Assembly: GCF_905404315.1 (NCBI RefSeq)
Contig: NC_066286.1
Coordinates: 12,593,501-12,657,500 of the forward strand
DNA: 64,000 bases
Source of the DNA: Leptidea sinapis
Lineage: Eukaryota; Arthropoda; Insecta; Lepidoptera; Pieridae
Direction: 5' to 3'
The position numbers and the translations under genes were made by a program. Below are positions 24,170 to 35,744 of this stretch, one piece after another; the first letter of the stretch is position 1, and every line of letters starts with the position of its first letter. Under the pieces are notes generated by a model. It had not been told where the DNA came from. It did not search any database and worked only from the letters and a program-made list of their open reading frames with translations.

Positions 24170-24787
24170 TATCTTTCATTAGAGTAAAATTTTCGCTTAC
24201 TAATCCCCTAACAATATTTTGACGAATCATATTGAAGAACACAATTTCCGTTTGCCCCATCATCGGAATACCACCCCACACCGTACACAAGCTGCCTCCA
24301 AACGGAACACGCTTCTCAATGCTACTTGATCTATCTCTTAGTCTTCTACGTCCGTCTGCACCATTGAAACATGTCATACACTCATTGGTGAACAATATGG
24401 AGGTCCATTGCTCTTCAGTCCAAGTAAGATATTCACGCGAAAATCTTAAGTGTGAGCTGCAGACAGCCGTGGACTATTTGCTGGTCTCAAAGTGGTGTTT
24501 GCAGCTTCTTTAAGCCTCCTTATTGCTATTATACGTGCACTTACGTTTGGCACGATGTTTAAAGACGTGAGGAAACGATTTCGTAGGGAAGTTGAAGCAA
24601 TAAATTGCTCGAGTTCTGCCGCTACCAGGTCTCTTTTTGTAAGAACCTGTCTCTACGAACCTTCAGTATACTCTAGAAACCATCGACTGGTTTAAATTTA
24701 AATTTATTGCAATCGTTCGTTGATCCAATCCATGCATTCCCGCACCAATGCCACCATTCGAGCGGCTTGGTCGGACGAAGAATCCAT
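24170..24787 (-). pseudogene. Tc1-like transposase pseudogene
   Basis: Minus strand from ATG at 24787: M-D-S-S-S-D-Q-A-A-R-M-V-A-L-V (HTH start). After damage come F-I-A-S-T-S-L-R-N-R, R-R-L-K-E-A and L-S-A-A-H, then G-A-D-G-R-R-R-L-R-D-R, F-G-G-S-L-C-T-V-W-G-G-I and M-G-Q-T-E-I-V-F-F-N-M, a clear Tc1-family core. The catalytic start normally reads F-T-D-E; here it is T-N-E, so the first Asp is Asn. Several stops occur upstream. Between R-G-L-V and N-F-T-L-M a block appears deleted. The sequence breaks off at the second catalytic Asp, where a (TTA)n LINE tail abuts at about 24165. Confidence 0.7.
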
Positions 24788-25965
24788 ATTTTTGGTTACG
24801 AACGTTGGAACCTTGTTGTGTTTAAAAGACTAATAAGCACTACTGTTGGTATCAATAATTTAAATCGAATATGAAAAAAAAAACAGAAATAATTAATTTC
24901 AAACATTACTCTTATAGCTTCTGAATGCTATGCATAAATTTTATCTTCCCGACTATAATTTTATAATAATATATGTAACAATATTGACACACTCTTACAC
25001 AAATTATATTTTATCTTTAACTACAGTTATATTTTTAAATTAGTTTTTTTTAATGATTAAAGGAGGTTATTAGGACAGTATTTAGTACATTTTCATTTAG
25101 TATGCTTAATAAAAATATTAATTTGAAAGTAATCCTGAATTTTGATGTAGTTTATGAGTCCGTCAGTGTACATATTGTTCCTAGTTGTATAAAAAATACT
25201 AACGTTCAGAATTCAAATAGGACAGCTCTTTGACATTTCGTAACTCGGATAAACGAAAATCGCTATTTTAAGCTTATTAAATAGTTTACCGACCATCAAT
25301 GAGTTTACTTTGGGTTGATTTATGGTATCTCCCTTCGCGAAACCGTCTTTGATTACACTATTATAGTAAAGATTACGTTACCCTTTGTGAATAAAACTAA
25401 TGCACAAATGCAACAGTACATGATCTGCTGACAGATCTTTACAATGAATATGACTCTATGACTAAATATCGGCTACCGGATTGTTGACTTATTAACATAA
25501 ACATATAAAAAGTGCAACCCTTAATTATTAGTAATAATTACATAATTTTGACAAAATTATATATTATATAGATAAACACAACTCGACTCGGAAACAAAAT
25601 TTTCAAATTATATACTAAAATACCCTATTCAAGTAAAATTATTTGAATTTAAAGAAACTACAACAGAATACATTTACACATTAGATTTTGCATTTTATAT
25701 TCCATCCTTATTTCTGTTGCGAGATTCAATATATGGAATGGATCTTGAAAGTATTCAGAAATATTCTATTCTTGTTGAAGTTGCTAGTAACTCAGTTATG
25801 AAATTGTATAAGAGTATAGATTTTATTTATCATAATACAATATAGAATGGCGTTATACGATATAGTAACTCGTTGAGATATTATTAAATTTCAGATAAAA
25901 TTATTTAAACTTTTATATTTCTCATAAGGAATGCCCGCGGTTGGTATCATTTTATAGTAAGTTAA

Positions 25966-26470
25966 TTTGAATCAGAATCAGAATCAGAATATCTTTATTA
26001 AATAATATCTCGAGGATCACATTGAATCGTTACCTTATAAATTATTCTAATATACAAAAATACAAAGTTGTATCCATAATTATATTATTGCACTATATTA
26101 TACAAAAACTAGACATAGCTCTACATCGGTTTACAAGAACCTAAGGTATTGTCAAGCTGTCATTGCGAGATGGAGCGACATCTGGCCAGGCTATCTTGGC
26201 ATTTATAAAATCATCTATTCTATAATAGGCTTCCTTAATTAATTGTTTTTTAATATAAGATTTGAAATGACGAATTGATAGCTCTGTTACTTTTGATGGG
26301 AGTTTGTTATAGAAACGCACAGAGTTTCCCATGAAAGAATCGTTAAGTTTTTGTAATCAGTTGAATACGGTCCGTTCGATTGATGATTTTTAAAGTGCCC
26401 GCCGGTGGAATGTCGGTACCAAAGTGGCCAGTCCTTTTCTCAACTTGCGGGTATTATATGAATCGTCCCC
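25966..26470 (-). pseudogene. CR1/Jockey-group LINE relic with (AATCAG)n tail
   Basis: The minus strand reads F-M-G-N-S-V-R-F-Y-N-K-L-P-S-K-V around 26335-26285, then R-H-F-K-S-Y-I-K-K-Q-L-I and D-D-F-I-N-A, the end of a LINE RT ORF, down to 26141. The element ends at a short tandem tail, aatcagaatcagaatcag, at 25971-25990, as in LINEs that finish in microsatellite-like repeats. Only about 0.5 kb of the 3' end is present. Confidence 0.6.
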
Positions 26471-26567
26471 AAAAAGATTACAGTATGCACATACATAAAC
26501 TTAATATTAATTTTCCCTTTGTATTTTCTACGTGCTGATCAATTATAAAATTAGATTAATTAACTTA

Positions 26568-27857
26568 TACGAGGACAGCACTGAACATTTCGGGAATCAA
26601 GGAAGTGACACAACATTACTATTTAAAAATGTATTCATTGCTTTTCGAAGTATTCTCCGCGAAATTTGACACATTTTTCCATACAATGGAACCAATCATT
26701 GAAGCAACCATTCCATTCGGAAGTTGGGGTCTCCAAAATGGCCGTTTTGTAGGAGTCCACAGCTTCTTCAGGTGATGAAAATCTCTGACCACGCAATTTA
26801 TTCTTTATTTTTGGGAAAGTATAGAAATCATTAGGGCTTAGGTCGGGGCTGTACGGTGGATGGTCTAATAATTCTATGTTTTCTTGCTCTAAAAACTCTT
26901 TTCTTCTGTGCGCGGTGTGAGAACTCGTATTGTCGTGATGGAGGATGATGCGGCGGTTGCAGTTCTCTTTACGGAGTTCAGAAATGACCTGTGGCAAACA
27001 AATGCTAGCATACCATTCTGCATTAACCGTTCTTTGTCCCTCAATAAGAGTAGTCGCAACATGGCTGGTTTTGGAGACAAACGTGGCCACCATTTTTTTT
27101 GCAACACTCCGTGCACGAAGAATTTTTGTTGGCTTAGCTCATTTTCGAACATCCAAACTCGTGACTGGTTTTTTGTTTCGGGTTCGTACGCGTATATCCA
27201 AGATTCGTCACCTGATACGATGTTGTATACAGCATTTGAGGATCCTGCGTGGAATCTTTCGAGAGTTCTGACGCACCAAGTAACGCGAGCCGCTTTTTGC
27301 TCTTCACAGAGCAAATGCGGTATCCATCGGGAAAACAACTTTTTTACACCTAATTGTTCATGAAAGATTATTTGTATTTGACTCATGCCAATGTCTAAAG
27401 TTGCCTAAATTTCGCGGTATGTCACGTGTCGATCTTCCTCAATCAGCTTACGCACAGCATCAACGTTTTCTTTGGTGACTGCAGTTTTTGGACGACCTTG
27501 ACGGGGATCATCCCTGAGCTTGACACGTCCACGTTGAAATTCAGCAAACCAGCGATAAATTGTTGTTTTGGATGAGGCTTCATCACCAAATGCAGAAATC
27601 ATCCGGTCAAGACACTATTTTTGTGTTAAACCACTTCGAAAGTTATAATAAATCATCGCTCTAGAATTTTCTCGACTCAATTCCATTTTCTCAACGACTA
27701 AACGAGTTTGACAAGACCTTGTGACAAGACCAAACTTTTTTTAAATATATAAATGGTATTCGATTTTTAAAACCAAGGAGTTTTCAATTACAAAGATTTT
27801 AATATGACAGAAACAGTGGAAATATTCCATTCCCGACACTTTTAGTGCAGCCTATGT
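26568..27857 (-). mobile_element. Nearly full-length mariner element, defective
   Basis: About 1.29 kb with imperfect terminal inverted repeats. The left end (26568: tacgaggacagcactgaaca…, then cgggaatcaagg) mirrors the right end (27857 inwards: tacataggctgcactaaaag…, then cgggaatgg). TA dinucleotides flank both ends. It contains one transposase pseudogene on the minus strand. Confidence 0.65.
26635..27686 (-). pseudogene. mariner transposase (DD34D), inactivated
   Basis: From ATG 27686: M-E-L-S-R-E-N-S-R-A-M-I-Y-Y-N-F, HTH with T-T-I-Y-R-W-F-A-E-F and the linker G-R-P-K-T. Then S-R-W-I-P-H-L-L, the first catalytic Asp in S-G-D-E-S-W-I-Y, the second in H-H-D-N-T-S-S-H-T-A and the third in S-P-D-L-S-P-N-D-F-Y with 34 residues between them. 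So all three catalytic residues survive, and the length (about 350 codons) is usual for mariner. It is dead through two in-frame stops (near 27615 and at 27405-27407) and a frame change that maps to an A8 run at 27093-27100 (T8 on plus). Plus-strand frames here are shadows. Confidence 0.8.
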
Positions 27858-28224
27858 ATGTAACATTACTGAATGGTCATATTTTAAAACGTTATCTACA
27901 CGTATACATTTCTGTTGTCGTATGTCTTTGATTAATATATTTTCTAAGTTAGTTGTATGAAACACTGCTTACTTCGAATTAGTTATCTGAAGACTGCCTT
28001 CCCTAGGTATTTAGAAATTAGCGGTAGGAAAAAGCTTTTCGAGCTCAAAAGTCTGATAAAACCTAAATAAAACCCTATTTTATTAATTTTTAAACTGCAA
28101 TTACTTTTGAATGAATAAACCAATTTTCATGCAGATTTCAGTTGATGGCTAAAGCTGTTTAAAAGTTATTCCAAAAATCCACATACCTAAGTATGAAATA
28201 ATTTTTTTTCGTAGTTTCTTTGAC

Positions 28225-28420
28225 ATTTTTTTTTATGGAAATACGGGACAAGACGTCTAGGACGTTCAGCTGATGGTAATTGATACGCCCTGCCTATTAT
28301 AATGCAGTGCCGCTCAGGATTCTTGAAAAACCCAAAAATGCGATCGTCACCTTGAGATATAAGATGTTAAGTCTCATTTGCCCTGTAATTTCACTAGCTA
28401 CGGCACCCTTAAGAGGTTTA
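28225..28420 (+). repeat. Interspersed repeat family A, copy 1
   Basis: Shares …aatgcagtgccgctcaggat… , …aagatgttaagtctcatttg… and …aatttcactagctacggc… with the copies at 62.24-62.56 and 63.33-63.59 kb, all in the same orientation. No coding frame; a short retroposon or MITE. Confidence 0.7.
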
Positions 28421-29029
28421 CATACGCATACATATATTAATTAGATTTCTGAAAAACAGGGTAAAACCAATATTTTCCCGATTTTTGATAATTTTTAAGC
28501 GGGAAGTTGAATATCAAAGGAAACTGATGGACGAAGGAAAATCCAATTATGAAAAACACATGATTTGAATGACATGAACCTAGAGAATTTTCTATATTCT
28601 TGAATATTTTTCCTGTATTTTCCATATTTCTGAGAGCGAAGGTAATCTGTCTACGAGAAAATATTTCACATTATAGAGAACATGTTATGCACGAGAGATT
28701 TTCCAAGCCGACTACCTAACTTACACTTCACTGAATGGAAGGAAAATATTTCTCGCTTCATTTGTCGCACTGATAACGGAAAATGCTCTGACTCATTTTT
28801 ATACTTATTTATACAGATAACTCGAATTCAAATAACAGATTAATTGTGATTTTTTGTTAAATCTATTGAAATGAAAATTCTTTAGGCACGATGTTCACTT
28901 CATTGACGCGAATAACGTCGTTAAATTTTCTTCAGCTGAGAAGGAGGCAGTCCAACAAGTGACGATAAATAAAAATCAACATACAGTAAGGTGTTGTAGC
29001 TTAATGATCGCGCGGAATAGCGTAAAATG
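28421..29029. other. Intergenic, no gene seen
   Basis: A+T-rich, with repeated short ggaaaat / attttcc motifs on both strands at 28440-28790, giving many small hairpins but no clear element boundary. Confidence 0.3.
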
Positions 29030-29317
29030 AACTTTCTCCACAAATAAAACCCCATTTCTCATATCACTGCTCTTTGACAACACTTTTTTAATGCCTTGCC
29101 TAGTTTGGATACTGGGGTTCGAAATCTCGAGCGATTGCCAACTCCGCGGTCATCTGGAGGGTAAAGCCAAATTGGCTTCAATGAAGCTGGGCGTCATAAA
29201 TAGGGCACAGAAATACTTTAAGCCGACCCAGCGCTCTACAAAGCGCAGGTCCGGCCACATATGTCGTATTGCTGTTATCTCTGGTCTGGCGCACCCCAGT
29301 ATCAACTCGAATCATTT
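29030..29317 (+). pseudogene. LINE (family B) relic, left half, interrupted by an insertion
   Basis: The plus strand reads L-G-F-E-I-S-S-D-C-Q-L-R-G-H-L-E-G-K-A-K-L-A-S then K-L-G-V-I-N-R-A-Q-K-Y-F-K, RT C-terminal blocks also seen at 46.6-47.0 kb. At 29300-29317 the frame runs into unrelated sequence; its continuation, A-L-D-H-L-A-L-R-R-D-V-A, resumes at about 32100. The two halves are one element split by the LINE at 29318-32097. Confidence 0.7.
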
Positions 29318-32097
29318 CATTAGTAATTGACACATATATCACGGATCATTACCCGGTCTTACTTAATATAGATATAAAACGAACACCGGCTAAACGCAAG
29401 TCGACACGCACCATAATCGATTATCCCGCTATTCATACAGCCATATCGAACACGGACTTTAGCCAAGTATTACACATCTCCAGCGACAACAAAGCAGCTG
29501 AACTATTTGTGAGGAAACTTGGCGAAATCCTAAAAAAGCACACTAAAATTAGACAAGTTCCATATAAAAATAGATTGATAAAGCCATGGATTACACAGGG
29601 TTTGCTTAAATGCATTCGCAACCAAAACGCTATGAGCCGTAAACACACGTATGTACACTCTAAAAATAGCTTATATAAGGTATCGTAAGTTTTGCAATGA
29701 ATTGCTAAAAAAATTTAAATTAGCATATGAGAAACAAGAATTCCTTAAAGCAAAAAATAACTCCAAATAAACCTGGAATGTGATTAAAAGCATTATTAAA
29801 ACAACTTGCGCATGCAACCCACCACTGGAATTGCTAAATCTAAAATAAAAATAATAATATGACCTCTGTCAACCAAGTTAATTTTGCAAATATTGGCAGG
29901 GACCTCGCCTTAAGGTTAAACAATAAAATGACGCCTTCCTTGAAGACTGATGACCACCCCCCAATGAATTCTCTTACTTGCCTTCCAACGGATGAAGCTG
30001 AAGTGGCAAGTATAATCTCTAGCCTACGCAAGGATGCTGCCATTGGATGGGATGGAATTACGAGTAAACTACTGCAACAATGCAGTAGCATACTGGTCCC
30101 AATTATTACCAAACTATGTAATAACACTATTATGAGTAGTCAATTTCCAAAAGTATTTTAAAGGGCTATCATCCATCCTATTGGTAGGCGCCCAGTGCCC
30201 CGGTCTTGAATGATAGGGAGATCTTAGCGTCCAATTAAAAAGAAGACTGTAATAAATATATTTAATTCGTGAAGTTAAATTTACAAAGGTAATATTACGT
30301 TCACACGACAGTCCGTTCGTATCAAAAGTGACGGCTCTCTGCTACGCGACCGTATCGTATCCAAAACCGGTCTGTCCGCGCGACCGTCTTAATTCGGCCG
30401 CTTAACACAGCGACCGTGTCGCTAACACCTATCTACAAAAAAAGAAAATATCAGTAGCTATAGGCGAATAACTGTGCTGTCAACTCTATCTAAAGTGAAA
30501 ACACTCAACTATCGCTTACTTTCCTTCCTAGAGACTCATAACTTTTTAGCCCCAAACCAATTTGGATTCAGAAGGGGAAAATCAACTGAGGACACAGTGT
30601 CATTTCTTGCCGACTATGCTTTTTACAAACTCGACACACATAACAAATGCATAGGAATTTTCTTAGATCTTTCCAAGGCATTCGACACAGTCTCCGTTCC
30701 GCATCTGCTTAATAAATTGGAAATAATGGGAATATGTGGTCACGCCCTAGATATTTCTAAAAACTATCTCACTGATAGAACCCAGTGCATAAATATGCAG
30801 CAGTGGTGAAGTATCTCCCACTTTTGGTGTTCCCCACGGTTCTATCTTAGGCCCCATCCTTTTCCTCTTACATATAAATGCTTTCTGCAATATTTATCTT
30901 ACTAACTGCTTGATCATCATCTATGCAGAAGAAGATATCATCTATGAAGATATCACTTATGCTTTAGCGGAACAAGCTCTCGGAAACGTACTTAATTGGC
31001 TTTCTAATAATCTCCTGACCCTTAACCTTACAAAAACAACTTACTTAACCTTTTCAATAACATGTGCAGGTCAACCATCTCCATCTTACCGTTTAAACCT
31101 CACTGCTGTACAAATCGTTTCTCACCTTCTTCATGTGATTGCCCAACTTTATCTAGGTCTAATAATATCAAATATCTTTTAGTCTATATTGATAACCAAT
31201 TAAACTGGAAATTTCACCTGGAAAAACTCACCTCACGTATACGAAAATTAATATACATATTTAAAATGATGAGATCATCCGCTGATAGTGATACGCTAAA
31301 ATTAGTTTGCTTTGCTCATTGCCAGTCCATCATCAGCATTTCAATGTGGGGATGTGCTGCAAAGACCAGATTTCTGGAACTAGAACGGGCACAACGAGCT
31401 GTGATCAAGGTAATGACGGGTAAACTTTTTAGATACTCTACGCGCTTGCTTTACAATCTGGACTTCTGACCGTTCGACAGCTCTTTATACTTCATTCCAT
31501 AATAAGAAAACACACCACATTCTCATACGATAAAAATAAAAGTAAAAGAAAATTGCAAAGAGTTTGTCCAGTTCCAAGTTTTAGAACTTCTCTAGCCAGT
31601 CGACATCATCAAGTAACCGCAAGTCATCTCTATAATAAAATAAATCAACAATGTCACATATATCCTCTTGCAAAATTTTCCTGTTAATCCGTTGTTAATA
31701 AATGGCTCCTATCAAAAACATACACAGAAACTGAAGATCTCCTCAAGATATGTATCTTATAAAACTGAAAAATACTAATGAGTACATACTGTTTACAACA
31801 TTGGAATATTCTACATACATTATGAATTATTGTAAAATGTTGTTAATTACCTTAGATGTATGCGTGCTCCTTCATTTTTAATGTTATTATTTCCTTAAAC
31901 CAATATAAATTGATATACGCGAACACTGGTACCCATAACACAAGTAAAATCTTATCATGGGTATCAGAGTTTCAATTCTACACTGTATTTTTATTTAAGC
32001 TAAGTTAAATTTTAAGACGTAGTACATATATATTTAAGTGTTGTGAACCTCTGTTTAAGTGAAATTAAGTTTATTATTATTATATTATTATATTATT
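29318..32097 (+). pseudogene. LINE (CR1/Jockey group) inserted into family B LINE
   Basis: 5'-truncated: it starts near the endonuclease end (D-H-Y-P-V-L-L at about 29345), then a linker with K-P-W-I-T-Q-G-L (29580) and the RT domain: D-G-I-T-S-K-L-L (30050), N-Q-F-G-F-R-R-G-K-S-T-E-D (30555), F-L-D-L-S-K-A-F-D-T-V (30660), a broken V-P-H-G-S-I-L-G-P region (about 30830) and degraded Y-A-E-E (30925) in place of Y-A-D-D. C-terminal blocks extend to 31470. It ends in an (ATT)n tail at 32065-32097, the usual LINE polarity. Stops, frame changes and an internal 247-bp insertion inactivate it. Confidence 0.75.
30181..30427. mobile_element. 247-bp insertion with CCTA target duplication (solo-LTR-like)
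   Basis: The LINE sequence …catccatCCTA is interrupted at 30180 and resumes as CCTAtctacaaaaaaag at 30428; removing 247 bp plus one CCTA restores a continuous LINE frame. The insert is more G+C-rich than its host at its right part (…gcgaccgt… repeated three times). On the minus strand it begins TGTTAG. The size and 4-bp duplication suit a solo LTR of a Gypsy-type element, but no LTR partner is in the window, so this is inference. Confidence 0.55.
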
Positions 32098-32510
32098 ATT
32101 TGACCACGTGCAATGCAAGCTGCTCGAATTGTCGGACACCCAGTGCTCTGTCAACGGCTCTGGATCACCTGGCGTTGCGTAGAGACGTCGCTTTATTGTG
32201 TGTCTTGTATCGCAATTATCACGGAGAGTGTTCCTAAGAGCTGTTTGACCTGATTCCTGCCGCCGAATTCCACCTTCAAAGACACGCAAGAAATTACGAT
32301 ATCATCATCACCATCACCATCTGTTCTTTCACAGTGCGGTTATACGATATGTCATTGGTACCTTCAAACACAGTTTGTACACTTTTCTAAGGATGTCCTG
32401 TGATTCCTCTGGTGTTGCAAGATAAAGTGGGCGGCGGTGATCACTTAAAATCGAGTGACCTGTACGCTCGTTTGTCTTCCTCTTCGATAAAAAAGCTATA
32501 TATTACGTCC
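32098..32510 (+). pseudogene. LINE (family B) relic, right half
   Basis: Continues the element cut at 29317: A-L-D-H-L-A-L-R-R-D-V-A-L-L-C-V-L-Y-R-N-Y-H-G-E-C-S, then E-L-F-D-L-I-P-A-A-E-F-H-L, and the 3' region …tgtgattcctctggtgttgc… shared with 47.29 kb and (inverted) 58.2 kb. Frame breaks occur around 32120-32160 and 32300. Confidence 0.65.
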
Positions 32511-32816
32511 CTCCACATCCCAAGTTTAATTATTCCATTCGATAGTCAAACAATCTAATAATATAGCTATAATATATCTAATCCGCAAATATTGAAATGT
32601 TTATTTTGCAAAACACGTGATCAAGTCGCCACGTGTCATAACAATGTATCGCGATAAAACTTGCAGGTTACCCGTATGTTCAACACGTAGTAATTCTCGT
32701 GCTCTTGTCACTATTGTGTCCACAGTTTTAGATAGGAGTTTTGAAAAGTTTAGTAAATAAATATGTACATAAGTGAACACCTTTACTGGTATTCTTTATG
32801 ATTTCTAAATCAAAGA

Positions 32817-33078
32817 TTTAAACATCTTTCTTAATTTAATTAATTGATATTAATATCACACATAAAACTGGTGAAACAATCTAAACTAATTTTACTACTA
32901 ATATTAAATGAATTTTAGTTAAGATTTCCTAATATTAACATTAATATTTTAAACATCTTTTTTAATTTAATTAATTAATATTAAAATCACACATTAAAAC
33001 TGGTGAAATAATCTAAACGAATGTTAATACTAATATTAAATGAATTTTAGTTAAGATTTCCTAATATTAACATTCATA
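32817..33078. repeat. Tandem duplication, two 131-bp units
   Basis: Unit 1 at 32817-32947 and unit 2 at 32948-33078 both begin tttaaacatctttt and contain …actggtgaaa…, …actaatattaaatgaatttt… and …gatttcctaatattaacatt…. Roughly ten differences by eye. A+T-rich, non-coding. Confidence 0.85.
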
Positions 33079-34254
33079 TTTTATCGCTCGGTGTACCGAT
33101 TTTCCAATTAACGCGGGATGGCCGCGTTATAATTCAATGAGTTTTAATTAATTAATCCCTTAAAGTATTTCATTTAAATAAAGAGACTAGTTACTTATAA
33201 TATCTGTCTGATGAAAGATGATATCTAGCTGAGAGTAATTTATGTGCGACCTAACTCGTAACCTTCATCCCGAATCCTTTATAACTAAGACTTCTAATCT
33301 ATTCTTATCTAAAGGTCTACGTTTAAACATTTTCTTAAGAGTTTTGACTTTAAAACAGATAATTTCAAAGTCAAATATAAGAAATGAGGCCACTTTAAAG
33401 AGGTATATTTACTTTTTGGTTTTTATCCATTGCGTATAAATATATGTAAGTAATGCTATTGTAATGTCTTTAAAGGATCCATCAATTTGGTTGGTTATAA
33501 TTGGCTTAATATGACTACCACCCATGAAATAATTACCAATGAAATGTTCTGGTGGCCTTTAGTGGTCATCTTCATAAGGTTCACATCAAATGATACTTTC
33601 TGAACACAAATGAATATTACCTTATATCATCCGCTGTTATTTTTTTCAATAACCTAATTCGAAGTATATAGCATTTTATGGAATGGTTTTAATCTTAGGT
33701 TTTAACGTATTAATAACTTCGATTAAAATTGTCAAAAATCAAAATTCGTTTTTTTCATACAGATGTAACATTTGACTCTTTTGAATGTCGGAATATGAGC
33801 TTTAGTGCAAAGCAGTGGCAAGAAATTAATTGCCACTCTTTTAACTCAACATGTAGCTTCATCGCATTATATTTTATTTTAATTAAAATCTACATGTAAA
33901 GTAATCTTATCATACTCAGATGTATCAATGCACTTCCACACGTTATATGATAAGATTTCCCATTGTTTTTAAAAAGTGAAATCAATTTGATACTTTTTAA
34001 AGGTATATCAAATGTTCTGGTAGGATAATATCTTATAAATGAACGTAGATTCTGGTGAGTCTTAATCATATTCTCGTATCACTGGAATATTTTAGATGTA
34101 ATGCCGTTAATCTGGAATGTCGCTTTTCGCTTACGATAGTGCTAAGTGTAGAATTCTCAATATCTTGAGAATAATATCTTACGGAAAGAATTTTGCATTC
34201 CTTTAAGGTATTCAATGGATTTGTTTGAAGAAGTTCCGGATTTTGATAATTTCA
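33079..34254. other. Intergenic, no gene seen
   Basis: A+T-rich. The plus frame at 33242-33439 has no recognisable domain. Confidence 0.3.
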
Positions 34255-34945
34255 AATTCAAATTCAAATATTTTTATTCAACATAGGATTTATAATCACT
34301 TATTGAATGTCAAAATCTACCACCCATTCAAAAGAGACTGCCTCAGACCTGAGAAGAATGGGCGCAAGAAACTCAGCGGGCTTTTTTTTTAAATATAAAA
34401 TATGGATTACAATGTAATATCGTACAATAAACATTTATAATTAAAGAGCCTGAGTTTGTTCGCTTTATGTACGCCTGAGGGTGTTCCCAGTCCGTGGTGT
34501 CATTAAGAACATCGTTTATGCTATAATAACCTTTCCCACACAAACGTTTTTTAACCATTGTTTTAAATTTCGTAACACATTTGTTTTGTACATTTTCTGG
34601 GATCATATGGTAGAAGCATATACATCGCCCAACAAGTGACTTACTAACTCGACCCAACCGAGTAGTAGGCATAACAAGTTTATGTTTGTTCCTCGTGTTA
34701 ACATTATGAATGTCACAGTTTCTAGAAAATTCCCCAAGGTGCTTATGAACATATAAAACATTATCGAAAATGTATTGAGAAGCAACAGTCAAAATGTTTA
34801 TTTCTTTAAATCTTTCTCTTAATGATTCTTTAGGACCTAGGTTATAAATCGCGCGAATAGCCCTCTTCTGCAGCACAAAGATAGTATTAATATCGGCCGC
34901 ACTGCCCCATAACAATATACCACAGGACATAATACTATGAAAATA
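34255..34945 (-). pseudogene. CR1/Jockey-group LINE 3' end (inverted twin of 39.9-41.06 kb)
   Basis: Minus-strand frame from 34930: Y/C-G-I-L-L-W-G-S-A-A-D-I-N-T, L-Q-K-R-A-I-R-A-I-Y-N-L-G-P, F-K-E-I-N-I-L-T-V-A-S-Q-Y-I-F, L-V-M-P-T-T-R-L-G-R-V, R-L-C-G-K-G-Y-Y-S-I-N-D. This is the C-terminal end of the RT ORF, open to its natural stop near 34373. The 3' region ends in (AAATTC)n at 34253-34272. It is 5'-truncated at about 34945 and very similar to the plus-strand copy at 40375-41060. Confidence 0.75.
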
Positions 34946-35744
34946 AATAAACCTAAAATTGACTCATTTTAAAATGGACATATGACATCGATACGATAAA
35001 CTGGCTCTAAGAAAAGTAGAAAATAATATTCACCCATTTGCTTATGAACTACTTAAACAATCAATGTACAAAAGGGATATGATTTTCGATTTCGGATTCG
35101 ATCTCGGAAGGAAACTCCGAGAGAGCTATTCTCTCCATTGCCCTCTGAGTGACCATGCTTCTCATAAGGGCCGTAGCTAGCAACGACGTCTGCGTTCCGT
35201 AAGTGGTCACTGGCAGCACATACTTACTGGTTAAAAACCTTTTTATTTGTGACGAGAAGATTTTATCGAGCTTCTCGAATCCCTATTGCTGCCCACCCGA
35301 GTTGAATTCGACGAATGACCGAAATTGGACCAAGGTGTAACTCCTGAGTAGGTGTGATATGGACATTACTCACGATCATGGTCTTGTTCACGTTTCTTGA
35401 AGGCTAGATGGCTGCTAGGGCAGTGAAGTCATTGAATGGTGACTAGGTACGTACTGGAATACGCAGTGTTGGTAGGCCCCCCATATGATGGACTGCCGGA
35501 ACAGGTTCGGAATGAGGGCAGTGCAGGTCGTCGTGGAGATCTTTGGGGAGGCCTTTGTCCAGCAGTCGACGAATTTCGGCTGAAGTGATTCTGATTCACA
35601 GACAAATCAGTCTGTAAATTAAGAATAAAAATGGCGGCTATTTAAATAGGAAGATCATCACGTCACCATTAACGTACCTAAAAACACCCCGTTGTAATAT
35701 TTATAATCAATCACGTCCGGACACACAAAATTTCCACATTCGAC
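34946..35744. other. Intergenic, no gene seen
   Basis: Mixed composition with several short frames (35100-35600) but no recognisable product; 35000-35600 may be old LINE debris. Confidence 0.3.

Noticed and set aside
26908..27363. Long plus-strand frames of 108-151 codons
   Set aside because: Antisense to the mariner transposase, which carries all catalytic motifs.
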